A stretch of DNA of 64,000 bases, taken from assembly GCA_003864495.1 (NCBI GenBank), contig ML133394.1, forward strand, positions 1,178,001 to 1,242,000. Direction: 5' to 3'. Positions 25,501-37,542 of the stretch are shown here, piece after piece. Under the pieces are notes generated by a model. It searched no databases. It was not told where the DNA came from and saw only the letters and a list, made by a program, of their open reading frames with translations. The position numbers and the translations under genes were made by a program. The stretch's first letter is position 1. Every line of letters starts with the position of its first letter. This DNA comes from Nemopilema nomurai (lineage: Eukaryota > Cnidaria > Scyphozoa > Rhizostomeae > Rhizostomatidae).

Positions 25501-25606
25501 AATTGCCTTCGAGAGCATACATGAAAAAGGAACAGGTAGGCATAACATGTTAGCAGAATGCGAAGAATGGCTCTTGATACAACAACAATTACAACAACAA
25601 CAGCAA

Positions 25607-25637
<31 letters not shown>

Positions 25638-28600
25638 AACAGCAGCAACAAAAACAGAAATTACTTAAAAATGACTAGTGGCTGCAAAATCCACGTGAGA
25701 ACAGCAGAAAGGAATAATTGAAAAGCAACACAGACAACAGCAAAAATGGCGATAGAAAGCCATTAAATGACGCAAAGAAAGCAACAAAAGTACACCCAAA
25801 CCTCTTCAGAACTTTCCATTGATACTGAAACGTAGCTAGGAACATAGTCATTTCCAACTTCTAGAACAAGGACCTAAACGAAATAAAAATAAAACCTGCG
25901 AAGATTATTCGGCGAAATAAACATTGAGAAACTGCTTCAGAGAGATTCTCACACCAAAAGCATTAAGGCAGTACTCTCGTGTTTCGACAGATAGGATAGA
26001 AATATTGAAAAAAGTCTGGATATGGAAATGGAGCACCTGCTATTAGGTCTTTCCTTTATTGAGTACAATATACAATGAGCATTATTAAAGCGCTTGCTTT
26101 TTGGTAACATGCTACAGCAGAGAAAAAGAAGTGCTTGACCTGACCTTTGACTTAATACCTGACCTCCAACATTCTTTCAAGTTTATTTCTCGCACTTGCC
26201 TCATTTCGACAAAAGAATCACTTACCGTCATACTAATAAGAATTTACTCTCCAAAAATTAAACTCCTCTCAAGGTGGTATTCGAACTCCACTTGAATGAC
26301 TAGCAATCGAACACATACGCCTACATATATCGAAGACATGGCAAACTTACCGGAAATCTCAACCCTTCTACTTCTTCCTTTGACGCCTCAACAAGGTAAT
26401 CCATCCAAAATTCGTAGAGCTAATTGGATAAACATGCTCTTTATTAGGCATCTATAGTATCCCATGACCAAGTTAATCTGACACGTGATCGATGGTCAAT
26501 TACCATGAAGTCGGTTACTATGCAATCTCTTTAAAAGGCCTCAGCATCCAGATGGTTTTCATAGATGCTTTTTCAAAATGCCATCAACAGTGTTTTCTCA
26601 GAACCATGCAAGCTTAAAAAAGTCCAGCTTTAACGAGAGTATTGGAAATCTGATACAGATTTACTCTGATTTGAAGACAATCTTAGATACATAAGCAAGG
26701 GATATGTATGTTTGTATGTATGTATCATATATTTAATGTACATAACAGGTCTAAATAAAAATACTTGCTTTCAGCCTGGTGTACAAAAAATGGTAAAAGG
26801 CTTAATTAGTATTTAAAAAAGAATAAAAATTAAAACATGTTCTGTAAGTATAAGAATTTCAATGCAAACATGGAAAATATTTACAATTACAAAATCCATC
26901 CATAGTTAAAACTGTCCATTTTAATTCTGTCCATTAAAAAGCTGTTACATGCCTTTTTACAAATCTCTAAAGATGGGGAGTCTTTCAGTGCAAATGGCAA
27001 TGAGCATTCGTTTTATTTAAGATAGTATTTTATTTAAAATTTTCTGCCTTCTTAAAGGCATTGAGTTATGATAAATGGAAAGCGCATACCCAAATTGCTG
27101 AGTCATTATGATAGCTCCGTTAATCTAATTGGCTGTCAAGCAAACTGCACACATGATCTTTTAACCTCGCAGTTGATGTCTGATCACATGAAAGCCGATT
27201 TATCACATGAAAACAGACAACAGCCCGTTGAAAACCGCTATTTACCATGACTCAATGCCTTTAAGCAAACTTGCATGGAAGCTGAATATCAATTTGATTT
27301 CCTAGTTCTGAGGTGTTTAAAAAATTGGGATCAAATCGGCTGGAATACTCTACCTCATCTACAGAATTTCTATTAACTTCGTCACGTGGGCGAAATTCTT
27401 CGATTATTTTGACATCCGTCAGTAACGACTTCAAGTACCTAGAATATAAGAATAAATCTTTAAGTAAAAATTGATTAGCCAACCGAAAGAAGGACGATAA
27501 AATATGCTATTAAACGAATGCTAAAAGTCCGAAATGATCCTTCCAGCAGGCTTTTCAGAAATAAAAACGTACATAAAATGTTTAGGTGACCTTGAACACA
27601 CTGACAAAAAACTAGAAAAAGGAAACAAGGATATCTTGAAAGTTGAACCATAGAAGCCAGTTAAAACAACTCACATGTTTACTTACAAAGTCAATGCTAT
27701 AAATCAAGTCCGTTTAACCAAAAATACACAATCGAACAAGCATTTGTCATGGCCATCTTCGAACCAAAGCAGAGACAGCCAAAAGATATACATCCAATAA
27801 TTGAGTTTTGAACGCGTACCAGGAAGGGGGCTTCAGCAGAAACATGCACTCCGCAGCCTGACACGCCTTGGCATAGTCCTCCGCAAGGACACTGACGCTA
27901 AAGAACACAGCGACGTCCCAGAAGTTCCTCAACGAAACCAAGCTGCCTTTGCGGCCGATAATGCTGTTCAGCATCATGCCTGGGCGACGAGAGATACGAA
28001 AGAATCAGGTATATTGCAAGCACCTCCAAGCACATGCTATTTACAATACCTGCCAAAATTGTTGGCACACTTACGACAATTCTTTGACTCACGTTCACTC
28101 ATCCCACTCCCCCCCCCTTCGAACAATTTTGTCATGCTGCTAAACGAAGCGTCAATTTTACACCAAAATTTTTTCCCCGGATTGACTGGATGCTATACTT
28201 TGTTCCAACATTGTTTTAGGGGGGAAGAGGGGGATTAACAACTTGTACCGTGTCAAAAAAATGGAAATGCAAAATCCAGAGAAAATACTGAGGTGTTCCA
28301 AGGACTTTTGGCAGGCATTGAAAGTACTTTCCAGGAGCAAACAGCTGGGTACAGTTGGCCTTTCTTAGGTTTTTAACAGTCAACAAACTGGTGCAAACAA
28401 ACTGTAATGAGTAAAGATGCGAAAAAACTGGAGCATAAAACATTTTGAGAAGGGCAGGTATCTTGAAGAACTCTAAGAGACCATCTTGTAATTGGGCTAT
28501 AATCCAATCAAAGCATTGACCCACTTACAAACTCTTTGGAGCTCTTCTGACTTGTTCAAATCTTGACCAGATGCAACGAGAAGAATGGCAAGATTAATGC

Positions 28601-31600
28601 CTGAATACTGGTTTGGCTGAACCTCAAAGGCTTTCCGATACCTATAGAATACAAACAGTGAAGAGGAATTTAAGTAAGGCCCTTCGCAGATGTGCAATAA
28701 GCAAACTGATGGTAAGAAAACAATACTGTTTCGTTGTAATTAATGGTACGTCGTTGCATGGATACAATGTTCGTCATGAACTTACTATTATACACTTTCT
28801 CTTAGATTTAACTGAAAGTGAAAATTTCTCGGACAGGAACGTAATTATAACAAAATATAAATTTACTTTACGGAGTGTCTGACGAAAAAATTACTTTAAG
28901 TATGCGAAAACTAGTTCCGCTTTTTCTAGCAATTGTGAAGTTTTATACCACAAATCACTTGTTTATATAACAAAATAAGTCAGAATAAAAGCATACAAAA
29001 ATGCATTTACAGTGCTAGTGACTATAATTGTGTGTTTGATTACCAATATTCACTTGGACATCAATATTTTCAAAATATTGGGATGCAAACACTTGACCAT
29101 CATCTCTTTCCACAAGAGGATCAGTGTTCATTGGCAGTTCTCACAAAAGATAATGTTTCGTTTTTTTGATCTTTCAAATAAATCTGCAAACGAACGCCGT
29201 TTAAAAGAATTTTCTACAAATCAGAGGGCTGTAAAAGTGTAATATCGTAATCAGCTTGCATCTCTTTCCTACCATTTGACGGCTTCGTCCCGACTCTTTC
29301 GATCCACATATTCCGAGGCAATGTATTTGTCCTTATGAATCCGTCCACACAAACCAAGAGTGTCCGGTGCATGATTTTCTTTCGCTTCCAATAGCTAAAA
29401 CACAAAAGAGAACGGTATTAATATTATGTACAATCAATAGATAATAAATGATTTACTACAGATGCGGAATGTAAAATATAGCGTTGATCCGCAAAAACGG
29501 CAACTGTTTCCCCAATCAGGCCTGGTCTTCTAGGAAAGATTCCTTGGCGTTCACGTATAGGAGTAATAATTTGGAGATCAGCTTGAAAAGTAACAAAAGA
29601 CGCATCATAGCAAGAAAAAGACAAATACTTACCAAATTAACCACTTTCATAGCTTTGTCTCGATCACCACTATTATTTCTCCTGGTTTTGTTGAAAAAGA
29701 GAACGAAGAAATATTTGACAAAGAAAGTATTTGTAGCAGACTGGGTCAAACTGACATGATTGTGGGATTATCTTCGTATCTAGACTTTGATATATCAATG
29801 ATAATACAAAATATATAGATAAAAACGTAATTATTTATCATAAATTGTAATTAAAGTCGAAATAGCTAATGGGTAAATTTTGCATGAGACACCTAGGCAT
29901 TTTGGTTCGAAATTTCACTGGGTATGAATTTCTAAATAGCAACAAAAAGTACAGAGCTTTACAAAACTAGGACGTTAAGAAATGAAACTTCTCTTAGAAC
30001 CTTTGTCACTATTGAATCTATTAGAAAAAAAGGTTTTACAAAACATGACATGGCAATGACGAAGCATTCTTTTCGAGCTTCATTATAGAGAGTACTTTTG
30101 GTGTACATATAACGATACTTGCAGCTGATGCACCTAATCAGTCGTAAGGCAATTGTCTTGCTTTTCTTTCGTCATACAATAAGTTTGTGCAAGTCTGCCT
30201 CAATAACCTCAAACACTTTATTACAGTCATCAAACAGCTATTCAATTATTGTATTTTCAAAGCTATGAAACATCTGGCTAAAGGTTTGCCAAATCCATCC
30301 CCTTCTGGGGACAAAAAGACATTTTGACAGTCATACTTAAATAGATATCTGTGTCTAGATTTAGAAAAACTTAAACGTATTGATAACATCAAATGAACAA
30401 GAAACCCAGTTACGCTTTATCCTTTATTATGAGAATTGAGAATTAAATTGAACATTTTCAACTTTTAACTTGTTTAGGTTTTAGAAAAAAACTGCAAGAT
30501 TGTGTTCTTTACCAAAAACTAGTCTACCATTCTTACCGGTTAAGTGCAAAGGCATACTGTTGTTGAATGGCTTTGTTCTTTGTCTCTCTGTGATTTGGGG
30601 GCAGTTCTTCAATCAGTTCCACCATTGAAGAGTAATCCTGTGAACAGATTTTAAAAATAGAGAACAAATACTTCAGCAAAAAGTCAAAGTCAATAAAAAG
30701 TCAATAACATCAGTCAAACAAATTCATCCCCTGTTGCTATGAAACATCTCATTTGACAAAGTACATACATATTACAGGAATTATTTTCTTTATACTACAT
30801 ATATCAAGTTCAACATTCCATACACTGTTCATCTCTTCTATTTGTCCGTCTCATACTTCAACAAGGATGGCCAATTGGTTAGGGCCATTACTAGGGTTTG
30901 GCCACAGCCAAATATAGCTTGCTATTTGCTAATCCCCCTGGCTGAAAAAGGGTTGCTCGGTCACACATATTTTTTCCGTTCGATGCCTTCGTGAAACTGG
31001 ATGACTGGAAGGTCGCAACCCTTCTTGGTTTAATCTGTCTTGCCTGTTACATGCTAGCATGCCATCAGCATGGAGCTTAATTCAACTATCTTTCTGCTGC
31101 AATCATTTGTCGTTTCTTTTGTTGAAAGCAAGAGCATCTTATATTCATAAAAGAAGAGATGTTGGCAAAAGAGCTTTTCTTTTGGCAAGAGCTAGACGAA
31201 ATTGCTTTGCCTGCTCTATAAGCAACTGCAATTTTTAGTCTATTTGTTAAAGGTGATATGATGCTGTAAAAGTTGTCTTTCATTAGCATCATCCTGAGAT
31301 GAACTACTAACAGCTCTGAATATTGATGCGGATAAAATGACATTTTTTAAAACCAAGCGGTTCCAATGACTAAATATAAAAAATGCTTTTCGGGTATCAT
31401 CTGGTTTTGGTTACCTCTCATGTGCTTAATCCAAATTAAACATTATGCCCTCGACTTGTTGGTTTAGGACAAACTAGCTTGGTTTTGGGATTAGGGGGAT
31501 TTGCTTTAAAAATTAAAAATGCAGAATCTATTTTTTAAATTTTTAGCAAAGCCATTAGCTATACAACACCTTTCAAGATAAGCAAGCTTAATACTGTATG

Positions 31601-34600
31601 TGACCCAGTCCTTAGTCGCCAGACACAAATGAATGAGCTTCTATAATTAGAACCAAATGGCAGCATAGACAGAAACTACTACAAAATCCCAAGGTGGTGC
31701 TTCCTTGACAGCATTTATAAAATATTCATCAAAACCTATGAGATGAGCCCTTATCCCATTTTATATATGGTAAGCTGTTTGGTGGTGAATGACTTAAGGA
31801 TTATTTCAGAGCACTTTGTTTTGAGTCCTCTCAAACTTGCCTGAGATATGGAATGTGATCATTGGCTTTCTACTTCTACCAAGTCACTGCAATAGCTTTA
31901 GCACCTGACCAAGTGAACTTATAATCTTCAACTGTCAATATTTCAGATCAGAACTATAATTCCTTCATTGCTCCTATTTACAGCCAGATCTAACAAATCA
32001 AGTCTAAACTGAAAATTCTTTAAATAAGGTCTGATAACTTCTTTGTATTTTTACCTGAATATCTCTATATGACAGCAGTAAGTTGATAATTATATCTGCA
32101 GAAAATAATGCAGGGTCCCCCAGCAACAACTTCATTCTGTGCAGCTCCTTAGGAATAAAAATAATTTGAAAACAATGTCCTATATTGCATATCTCATATT
32201 GTTTATATGTGCTATAACAAATTGAAAAATAATGAAAAAATTGTAAATAAAACAATATTATGCTTATTTTCTATGAATCTATTAATCTTTGAGCAATTTT
32301 GTTCCATCTTTACATTCTGGGACAAAAGACACTTTGTGCAGCAGAGAATTTGCAAATGCCTTAAAGTAATTTTTGCATTGTAGCAGTGAAAAGGCCACTT
32401 TGTAAGAGTAGCTGGAGAAAGTCCAGAGGTCACAACGTGTTAAATAAACCACCATTTCTATATCTGCATTGGAATTAACTTACAATCAATTTAAAAAAAG
32501 AATTAAACAATGACTAATTGACAAAAATTGCTTCTAGCTATATTTAGAACGAGCAGCCTGTATATTGAAAGCAAATAAAATATATAAAACTAGACAACAT
32601 GAATAATTAACCTTTTTTCTAATTTAAGCATTGATGAATAATTGATCAGTCAATGTAATGAAATGTCTAGGAGGCCTAAAAAAGCATAATAGGACTATAA
32701 CAAAGAAAGAACAGCACAAATTTTTTAACTCCTTGGCTAATATTCTCAACGCAATTCATTCATAATTGACGAGACAGTCTAGGTCCAACAACAAACCTTT
32801 TGGAGATCTTGCCCAGAAAGCTTTTCCCTTGTGTTTCTTAAATCTCTTAAGAAGTATTCTTTACACATTGCCCTCTTGCTTCCTTCAATATTTGTCAACA
32901 GTTTTCTGAACATCATTACTAGTGGCTTGCATATCTTCATTTCTTGTACATTACGGTGGCCATTACGAGTAACAAAACAACGACCTTGATTGTTTACAAT
33001 GTAAGCCAGAAAATTGTAGTTTGAGCTTGAAATCTAGAACAATACTAGCTTCATTAGCATTAAGTTTTACCAAGAAATCCTTATAGTCAAGAACTCACTA
33101 AGCTATTTCGTTAAAAAAAATTCAACTTTAAGTGCAATTCAAAAAGTATTAAGTCTTAAAAAGGGTTTTTGGTAAAGCATACTTCTACAAATGACAAGCT
33201 TCTGAAGCTGTGTATGTGATACCTGTTACCAATAAGCACAACAACAGTTAAAGACAAATTGCTTGACAAATTACAAAGAGCTTATATGTATCTAGGTATG
33301 GGGTTGAAAAACCTTGCAAGAGAGATTTTATTGTTTGCAGCCATTATGATAAATATTTAGGTTGTTGTTGACTGAGGTAGATATGATACAGCCCTCTTTC
33401 TTATCTTAGGATTTCAGTATATTATTAGTTTAGTGTTTAGCAATCATGATTATATATATGCAATCTGTCAATGACACTAACATGCCTTCGTGTTAGAACA
33501 GACATCTATTATGCTTACCAAAATAGAACAAATCCTGGTGATAATATTTATAAATATTAATGATAATTTCATATTAATTAACAATGTTTAATCACCAACT
33601 AAGCTGGATCGAAGTTGCTCAGATGAGAAAATTTTATATGACAGTTTAAACATGTGCTATTATTGGCACAAAGGTTGCACCTAATTCTTATGTACACTTT
33701 TGGAAAACTCGAAACAGCCTTCTCCACTTTGACACATATCTTGCACATTGTTAGACATATTTTGGAATCTCTCTTATTTTGATATCAATCTAGGCAACAG
33801 GAACAATAAGGCAAATGTATGGGGGAATAATAAATTTTTTACATGAAAACAAAAAGGTAGAAATATTTTAAGGGTGCTATCGTAAATTTGGCGTCTCACT
33901 GAATTTCTTCTGAAAAAAATACGCTGAGGATTCTTCGAAGGCATTCTTGCTAGTTGGGGGTGTGGTTCTGGTAGAACAGGTGTTAACAGCAGTAAGTAAA
34001 AATTAAAACTAACCACTAACTAATGCTTGTATTAAAAGACACTTTTTGTATTATCAAACACTTCTTGATGTGTATCATAACATTTGATAAATAAGTTTTG
34101 ACTGGTATACAGGTAGCTGTCAATGTGTCAATGTGTCAAATAAATCAAATTATCTGCTGGTTCGCTTCTGATGCGAGTATAGGCCGGCGTAAATAATTAT
34201 GTAGATACCTTTTAAATTGAGGTTGTAATAAGCTTGTATTTTATCAGAAATTATAAACCACTAACTTGTATCGACGATGTTTTGGCCTTGTCGTCGTCGT
34301 TTACAACAACAACATTGTCCCTCATTCCAAAACTTTCTCTTATACCCAGGTGATAAAACAAAGTCGCTTGCTCCTTGACTTGCGAAGCATCCACAATTAC
34401 AATATCAGCTGTGTAAAACTGATCGAGTGCTGACAATTCGCCAAAATCGAGTCGATGAAACGAAATCTGTTCCAGTTGTGCATCGATAGACTTGCATACT
34501 GATACCAAGTCCAACACTGCCTTGAACGATGCTTCGTTTCTAGGAAAGACAGATACAACCCGCAACGCTTTTCTTTGCTGCCGTATGCTCGCTTCCAGAG

Positions 34601-34694
34601 AACTGGAAGGCAAATTAAGTGACTTTCCTAAATTACTTGAAAATTGTTCGTTTTCATCGTCTTCACTCACTCCACTACTGACTTCGGAATCCAT
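12554..34694 (-). CDS. MAP3K5: ASK-family MAP kinase kinase kinase (MAP3K5/MAP3K15 type)
   Basis: Rebuilt as 37 exons over 22 kb, all GT-AG, with every exon phase agreeing; about 1297 residues if exon 26 ends at 17963 (1284 if at 18002), against 1374 in human ASK1. Order: N-terminal thioredoxin-binding region (exons 1-2), central TPR/TRAF-binding region (2-9), PH-like region (10-15), Ser/Thr kinase domain (16-24, residues ~610-868), linker and coiled coil (25-34), and SAM domain (35-37). The kinase is intact: [44 protein letters not shown]. Known role: oxidative, ER and other stresses release ASK from reduced thioredoxin; it then phosphorylates MKK3/4/6/7 and activates p38 and JNK. Invertebrates usually have one ASK, so I cannot say which vertebrate paralogue it matches; the symbol denotes the family. 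Start ATG at 34692-34694; stop TAG at 12554-12556. Confidence 0.96.
12720..12945. repeat. Purine-rich tract in the last ASK intron
   Basis: About 225 bp almost entirely A and G on the + strand (a polypyrimidine tract in the transcribed sense). It gives a long spurious minus-strand ORF rich in Phe, Leu and Ser. It may act as an extended pyrimidine tract; that is inference. Confidence 0.6.
12944..13017. repeat. 37-bp perfect tandem duplication
   Basis: The unit starting TCAGCAGAATACACCTTAAT and ending AAATTGTACC occurs twice head to tail (from 12944 and from 12981). No difference is seen between copies, so it is recent. Located in the last ASK intron. Confidence 0.85.
14013..18364 (-). CDS. 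MAP3K5: ASK exons 25-34: linker, C-terminal helical region and coiled coil
   Basis: Exons 18297-18364, 17963-18149 (or from 18002), 16794-16959, 16550-16609, 16363-16441, 15885-15964, 15260-15368, 14800-14977, 14308-14400, 14013-14053 (41 nt). The linker is Ser/Pro rich ([25 protein letters not shown]). Family blocks: [47 protein letters not shown], then the heptad-like [18 protein letters not shown] and a basic stretch [10 protein letters not shown]. The donor of exon 26 is ambiguous: both options keep phase. Confidence 0.85.
16157..16300. mobile_element. hAT-like MITE (CAGGG termini)
   Basis: Ends form a near-perfect inverted repeat: left CAGGGGCTCCGACGCAGG; right, reverse-complemented, CAGGGCCTCCGACGAAGG. 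About 144 bp, non-coding, in the intron between ASK exons 29 and 30. CAGGG termini are typical of hAT elements, but no clean 8-bp target duplication is visible. Confidence 0.45.
17149..17221 (+). pseudogene. tRNA-like pseudogene or tRNA-derived SINE head
   Basis: Acceptor halves GACCCGA and TCGGGTT pair over 7 bp, the D-arm/A box TAGCTCAGTTGGTAGAGCA is canonical, and a degenerate B box (GTTCGAGTTT) follows. The anticodon stem cannot be paired properly (CTTGG against AGTCA) and the T stem is weak, so a functional tRNA is unlikely. The nominal anticodon triplet is TAC or CGT, depending on alignment. It lies in an intron of the ASK gene, antisense to it. Confidence 0.6.
19011..23358 (-). CDS. 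MAP3K5: ASK exons 16-24: serine/threonine kinase domain
   Basis: Exons 23225-23358, 22768-22895, 22284-22387, 21942-21975 (34 nt), 21123-21227, 20382-20443, 19732-19797, 19389-19486, 19011-19079. Glycine loop GRGTFG, catalytic Lys in [10 protein letters not shown] (residue ~638), hinge [14 protein letters not shown], catalytic loop HRDIKGDN split between the 34-nt exon and the next, [14 protein letters not shown], activation-loop Thr in KTFTGT (equivalent to ASK1 Thr838), APE, then [20 protein letters not shown] and [20 protein letters not shown]. All catalytic residues are present, so an active kinase is expected. Confidence 0.97.
20621..20712. repeat. 10-bp tandem repeat (TTTGTTTCGG)n
   Basis: At least eight near-identical 10-bp units, with diverged TTTGRTT-type units trailing to about 20880. 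In an intron of the ASK kinase domain region. It creates a spurious Asn-Lys-Pro-Thr-rich reverse ORF. Confidence 0.85.
23606..26419 (-). CDS. MAP3K5: ASK exons 10-15: PH-like region before the kinase
   Basis: Exons 26351-26419, 25802-25873, 25333-25374, 25004-25050, 24152-24247, 23606-23693. They encode [76 protein letters not shown], then a short acidic joint into the kinase. In the family this region packs on the TPR part and presents substrate to the kinase. Three exons are 42-72 nt; their order and phase match the human protein order. Confidence 0.9.
25579..25651. repeat. CAA/CAG trinucleotide microsatellite
   Basis: Imperfect (CAA)n with interspersed CAG, about 24 triplets, intronic in the ASK gene between exons 11 and 12; not translated in the gene model. 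Confidence 0.9.
27056..27260. mobile_element. TTAA-flanked MITE (piggyBac-type signature)
   Basis: A 205-bp element bounded by TTAA on both sides (27052-27055 and 27261-27264). Terminal inverted repeats of about 21 bp differ at two positions: left AGGCATTGAGTTATGATAAA, right reverse-complemented AGGCATTGAGTCATGGTAAA. TTAA target duplications are the piggyBac hallmark. Non-coding, inside the intron between ASK exons 9 and 10. Confidence 0.65.
27354..33033 (-). CDS. MAP3K5: ASK exons 2-9: redox cysteine and central regulatory region
   Basis: Exons 32797-33033, 32055-32147, 30537-30637, 29633-29681, 29273-29394, 28529-28641, 27820-27979, 27354-27438. Exon 2 holds [11 protein letters not shown] and [14 protein letters not shown]; its Cys (residue ~178) aligns with human ASK1 Cys250, needed for thioredoxin binding. 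Exons 3-9 carry the MAP3K TRAF-binding/TPR region: [95 protein letters not shown] and [16 protein letters not shown]. Two exons are only 49 and 85 nt. Confidence 0.93.
34266..34694 (-). CDS. MAP3K5: ASK exon 1: start and thioredoxin-binding region
   Basis: 143 codons from ATG (34692-34694) to a CAA|GTTAGT donor. After an acidic, Ser-rich leader (residues 1-40) comes the ASK signature [20 protein letters not shown] and [20 protein letters not shown]. An upstream in-frame TTG is not needed as a start. Confidence 0.93.
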
Positions 34695-37542
34695 TTTCGA
34701 CAATGAGAAACCTCAGCGTGTATTGCTGTTGTTACCCGTGTTTTGGCTCCTTCGCAGTAGCTAGATAAGAAGGACACTGACCATGACCTCTCGAAGTTGG
34801 TTAGAGCAAATTTGTAGACTAAAACGTTGAAAATACTTTATAAACTTTACATCGAAATGACAAGCGAGGAATCCGGATGGAGTCTTTGACTAGCTTTATA
34901 ACTTAAAAAAGAGCCTATGGTGGTCAGAAGCCATGCTTTATTTTGATGAAAATTTATCTTAATAGATTTGATCGCAACAGATAGCAGCACCCCTGATTCT
35001 TATACGGGGCTTCGGTAAGCAAATATTCTTGATAAACAAGGCCATTAGAATTCGTGCAAGATCTTCTTTCATGGACTAATGACTGTAGTTTTAAGGAGGT
35101 GTTCAATTAACAAGCTTGGCATCTTTGTGTTGTACAGGTGCCTGAAGAAGCAGATGAGTCCCTGGTGTAAAATGCACAGAATAAGTATTAAATGTATAGA
35201 AAATCTAGGTCATTTTATCACCCATTGTTGTTCTTTTCCTAATGTTCAATAGGACAACCTGTCTGGCGTGGTCACTTGCAAGCTTCTTTGCACAGGACAC
35301 ACCTTTCAGATAATCAACTGATTTCAAAACGCCATCCGACCTAAATTTCCGAGTGTAAGTTAATAGCTTTTCCGACTAATTCTATTAGAAAAGATTAAAT
35401 CCTTTGCAAAAATTCAATAAACGTGGGCTCCCTCCAGAATAAAACTTAGCGAAAGTACTATTTTTGTCTACTTCATTGCTCTCTTGTAGGTCACTCCATG
35501 CCTTCAATACAGCAGTGAATAAAAATCGAGTGAGATCCAATCAACACCGTTGAGGCCTCTTTGAAGGAGCAAATCATATCACGCTGCACAATTTTCAAGG
35601 CATTGTAGTGATTCATTGTTTATTTTTCATTGCCACACCACAACATCATGCCTACTCATCTTAACTCGCTCATAAGCCTAGACTTTGCTATCTCCATTAC
35701 ATCATCATTTCATCATCCTCTCTCATCCTTCGTCAGCATAATATGCTGTAAAAATAACGATGGAAATTTAATTGCAAACTTCATTTAAATCAGCAAGAAT
35801 CAGAGTCAGATTCATAGACATTGGAATCACGTATCGCTGCCCCCCCTTCTCTCTCTCACCGCCAGGAATTTTTATTGGGAGTGGGTGCAATTTTTTGGTG
35901 CTATCCAGGGAATGCTAGCAAACCTCCAATTCACTGAGCTCATTATTTGATTTAATACGTTGCTGATAGTAAGAGGGGTAGCTTACTAAGGCCTACTCTA
36001 TACCAAGTTACTTACCGTCCTAATACACAAGATGTGAAATATATAAGATTTCTGTCAAAGGGGGTTAATACAAAACATTTGTCATATTACCAGAGCCTTC
36101 CGTGAACCCCATGGATGCAAAAATAAAATCTTTAATCATCCGCTGCAGTGTCTCTCTCGCTCTGGCATATTGAAGAAGACCACGATGGATTGGACTTCAT
36201 AGAGATTGGACAACTCAGTTGATAGGAACCAAACTCAACTAGTTTCTATGTGATATTTCCTGCCTAAGTCTTTATTACATATTTAAAGGTAATAGAAATA
36301 GTAAAAGTGGCGCTGATCCAATGATCAAATTCGCTCTTTTGAGTGGGCCTTCGTTCCCTTAAGTAGAAGTCTTACACAAAGCCGCTGGTTTTTTTGTCAT
36401 AATATTGAGTATTGACTTTATATTCTTTCGAGATTTGCAACCTTGCTCAGCAGCTTGCATTGTTTTTTCTACAAATGCAACTGTAAAATATCAAAGATTC
36501 CTTTTGCTTGGAACGCACGGGCCTACAGCAAAGAGCAGAAGTGTTTTACGCCGCAGTGTAAAGGGCATTTGCGTCTGTTGTGGCCTAACTCACTCGCGTT
36601 GCTAAACAGCTAATCGATTTCATTTTTCGCGGGAAGATAAAGTCACGTGATCAGTGCAATGCGCGCGCATAAGAAACATTTCTGCTCTGGCGATGTTGGG
36701 GCCTAGTAGCTGCATTTATTTATGACCAGTTTCTTGTCACTGTGGAAAGTTTTATGATGCATTTCCACGATTCCAGCCAGAAGCATTACAAAGAAGGACC
36801 GACTCAAAAATAATTCAGTCTCATACACAAATACCACATTCAATGTAAAACTTCGATGTAAATTCTTCTGCAAGCTGTATACATGAAGCTATGAAGAATT
36901 TCCTGTAGCTTGATTTTGGAAGATTCCTCTTTTTAGCAAAGAGCAACAAAAAATGCTGGGCCTCGTTCGGTTCATATACAAAAATCTACAAGAAGCTACA
37001 AAAGCATTTCGTGAAAAATTAAGACCAATGCTAACGCTTGAATGAGCTCAAGCTGGGCTAATTTCTGTCAGCAGCAGATATCGCTTTACTACCACCATTT
37101 AGCTCATCTTCTTTCAATCAGATGGAAGTCAGTCATTTTTATCGCTGTTTCTTGCAAACACCCAATTTGACTAGTTTATTGAACTTGGCTAGCGAAAAAC
37201 ATAACAACATAGAATATCCAGCAATTAGCACGTATATCAGTGTCAATATGTATGCAAATTAAATAAAGCAACGACAAATCTACAACTATTCAAGCACATT
37301 GAAAGCAAGCTCTGTTTCCAAGACATGTTGCTGTTCATCTACAAGTTTCTCGGTAGCAATACAATCTTGACAGCCCCAGTGCCAAGAAAGTTCAACTACT
37401 ACAATAAATGCAACTGTTCACATTTTCATATTCTAGGAACGGGAATTTTCTCATATCTCACGGTCTTCTTACGCGTCAAATTCCAATGAACAGGTCAACG
37501 AGAGGCTAGCCTCACTTTCAATTCGATATGACGTAAGCATGC
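34695..37542. other. ASK-Limpet intergenic region
   Basis: About 2.85 kb between the ASK start codon and the Limpet stop; it should hold the ASK promoter and the Limpet 3' UTR. No coding region or repeat family supported. A minus-strand AATAAA at 37175-37180 could serve Limpet. Confidence 0.5.
37175..37180 (-). terminator. Possible Limpet poly(A) signal
   Basis: Minus-strand AATAAA about 365 bp after the Limpet stop codon. Plausible position only. Confidence 0.35.

Noticed and set aside
27801..28238. 145-codon + strand ORF
   Set aside because: Antisense to ASK exon 8 and adjoining intron; low-complexity poly-C part.
30929..31500. Possible inverted pair GCTAATCCCCCT / ATTAGGGGGATT
   Set aside because: Only about 10 bp match, with no flanking duplication.
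34492..34764. 90-codon + strand ORF
   Set aside because: Antisense shadow of ASK exon 1.
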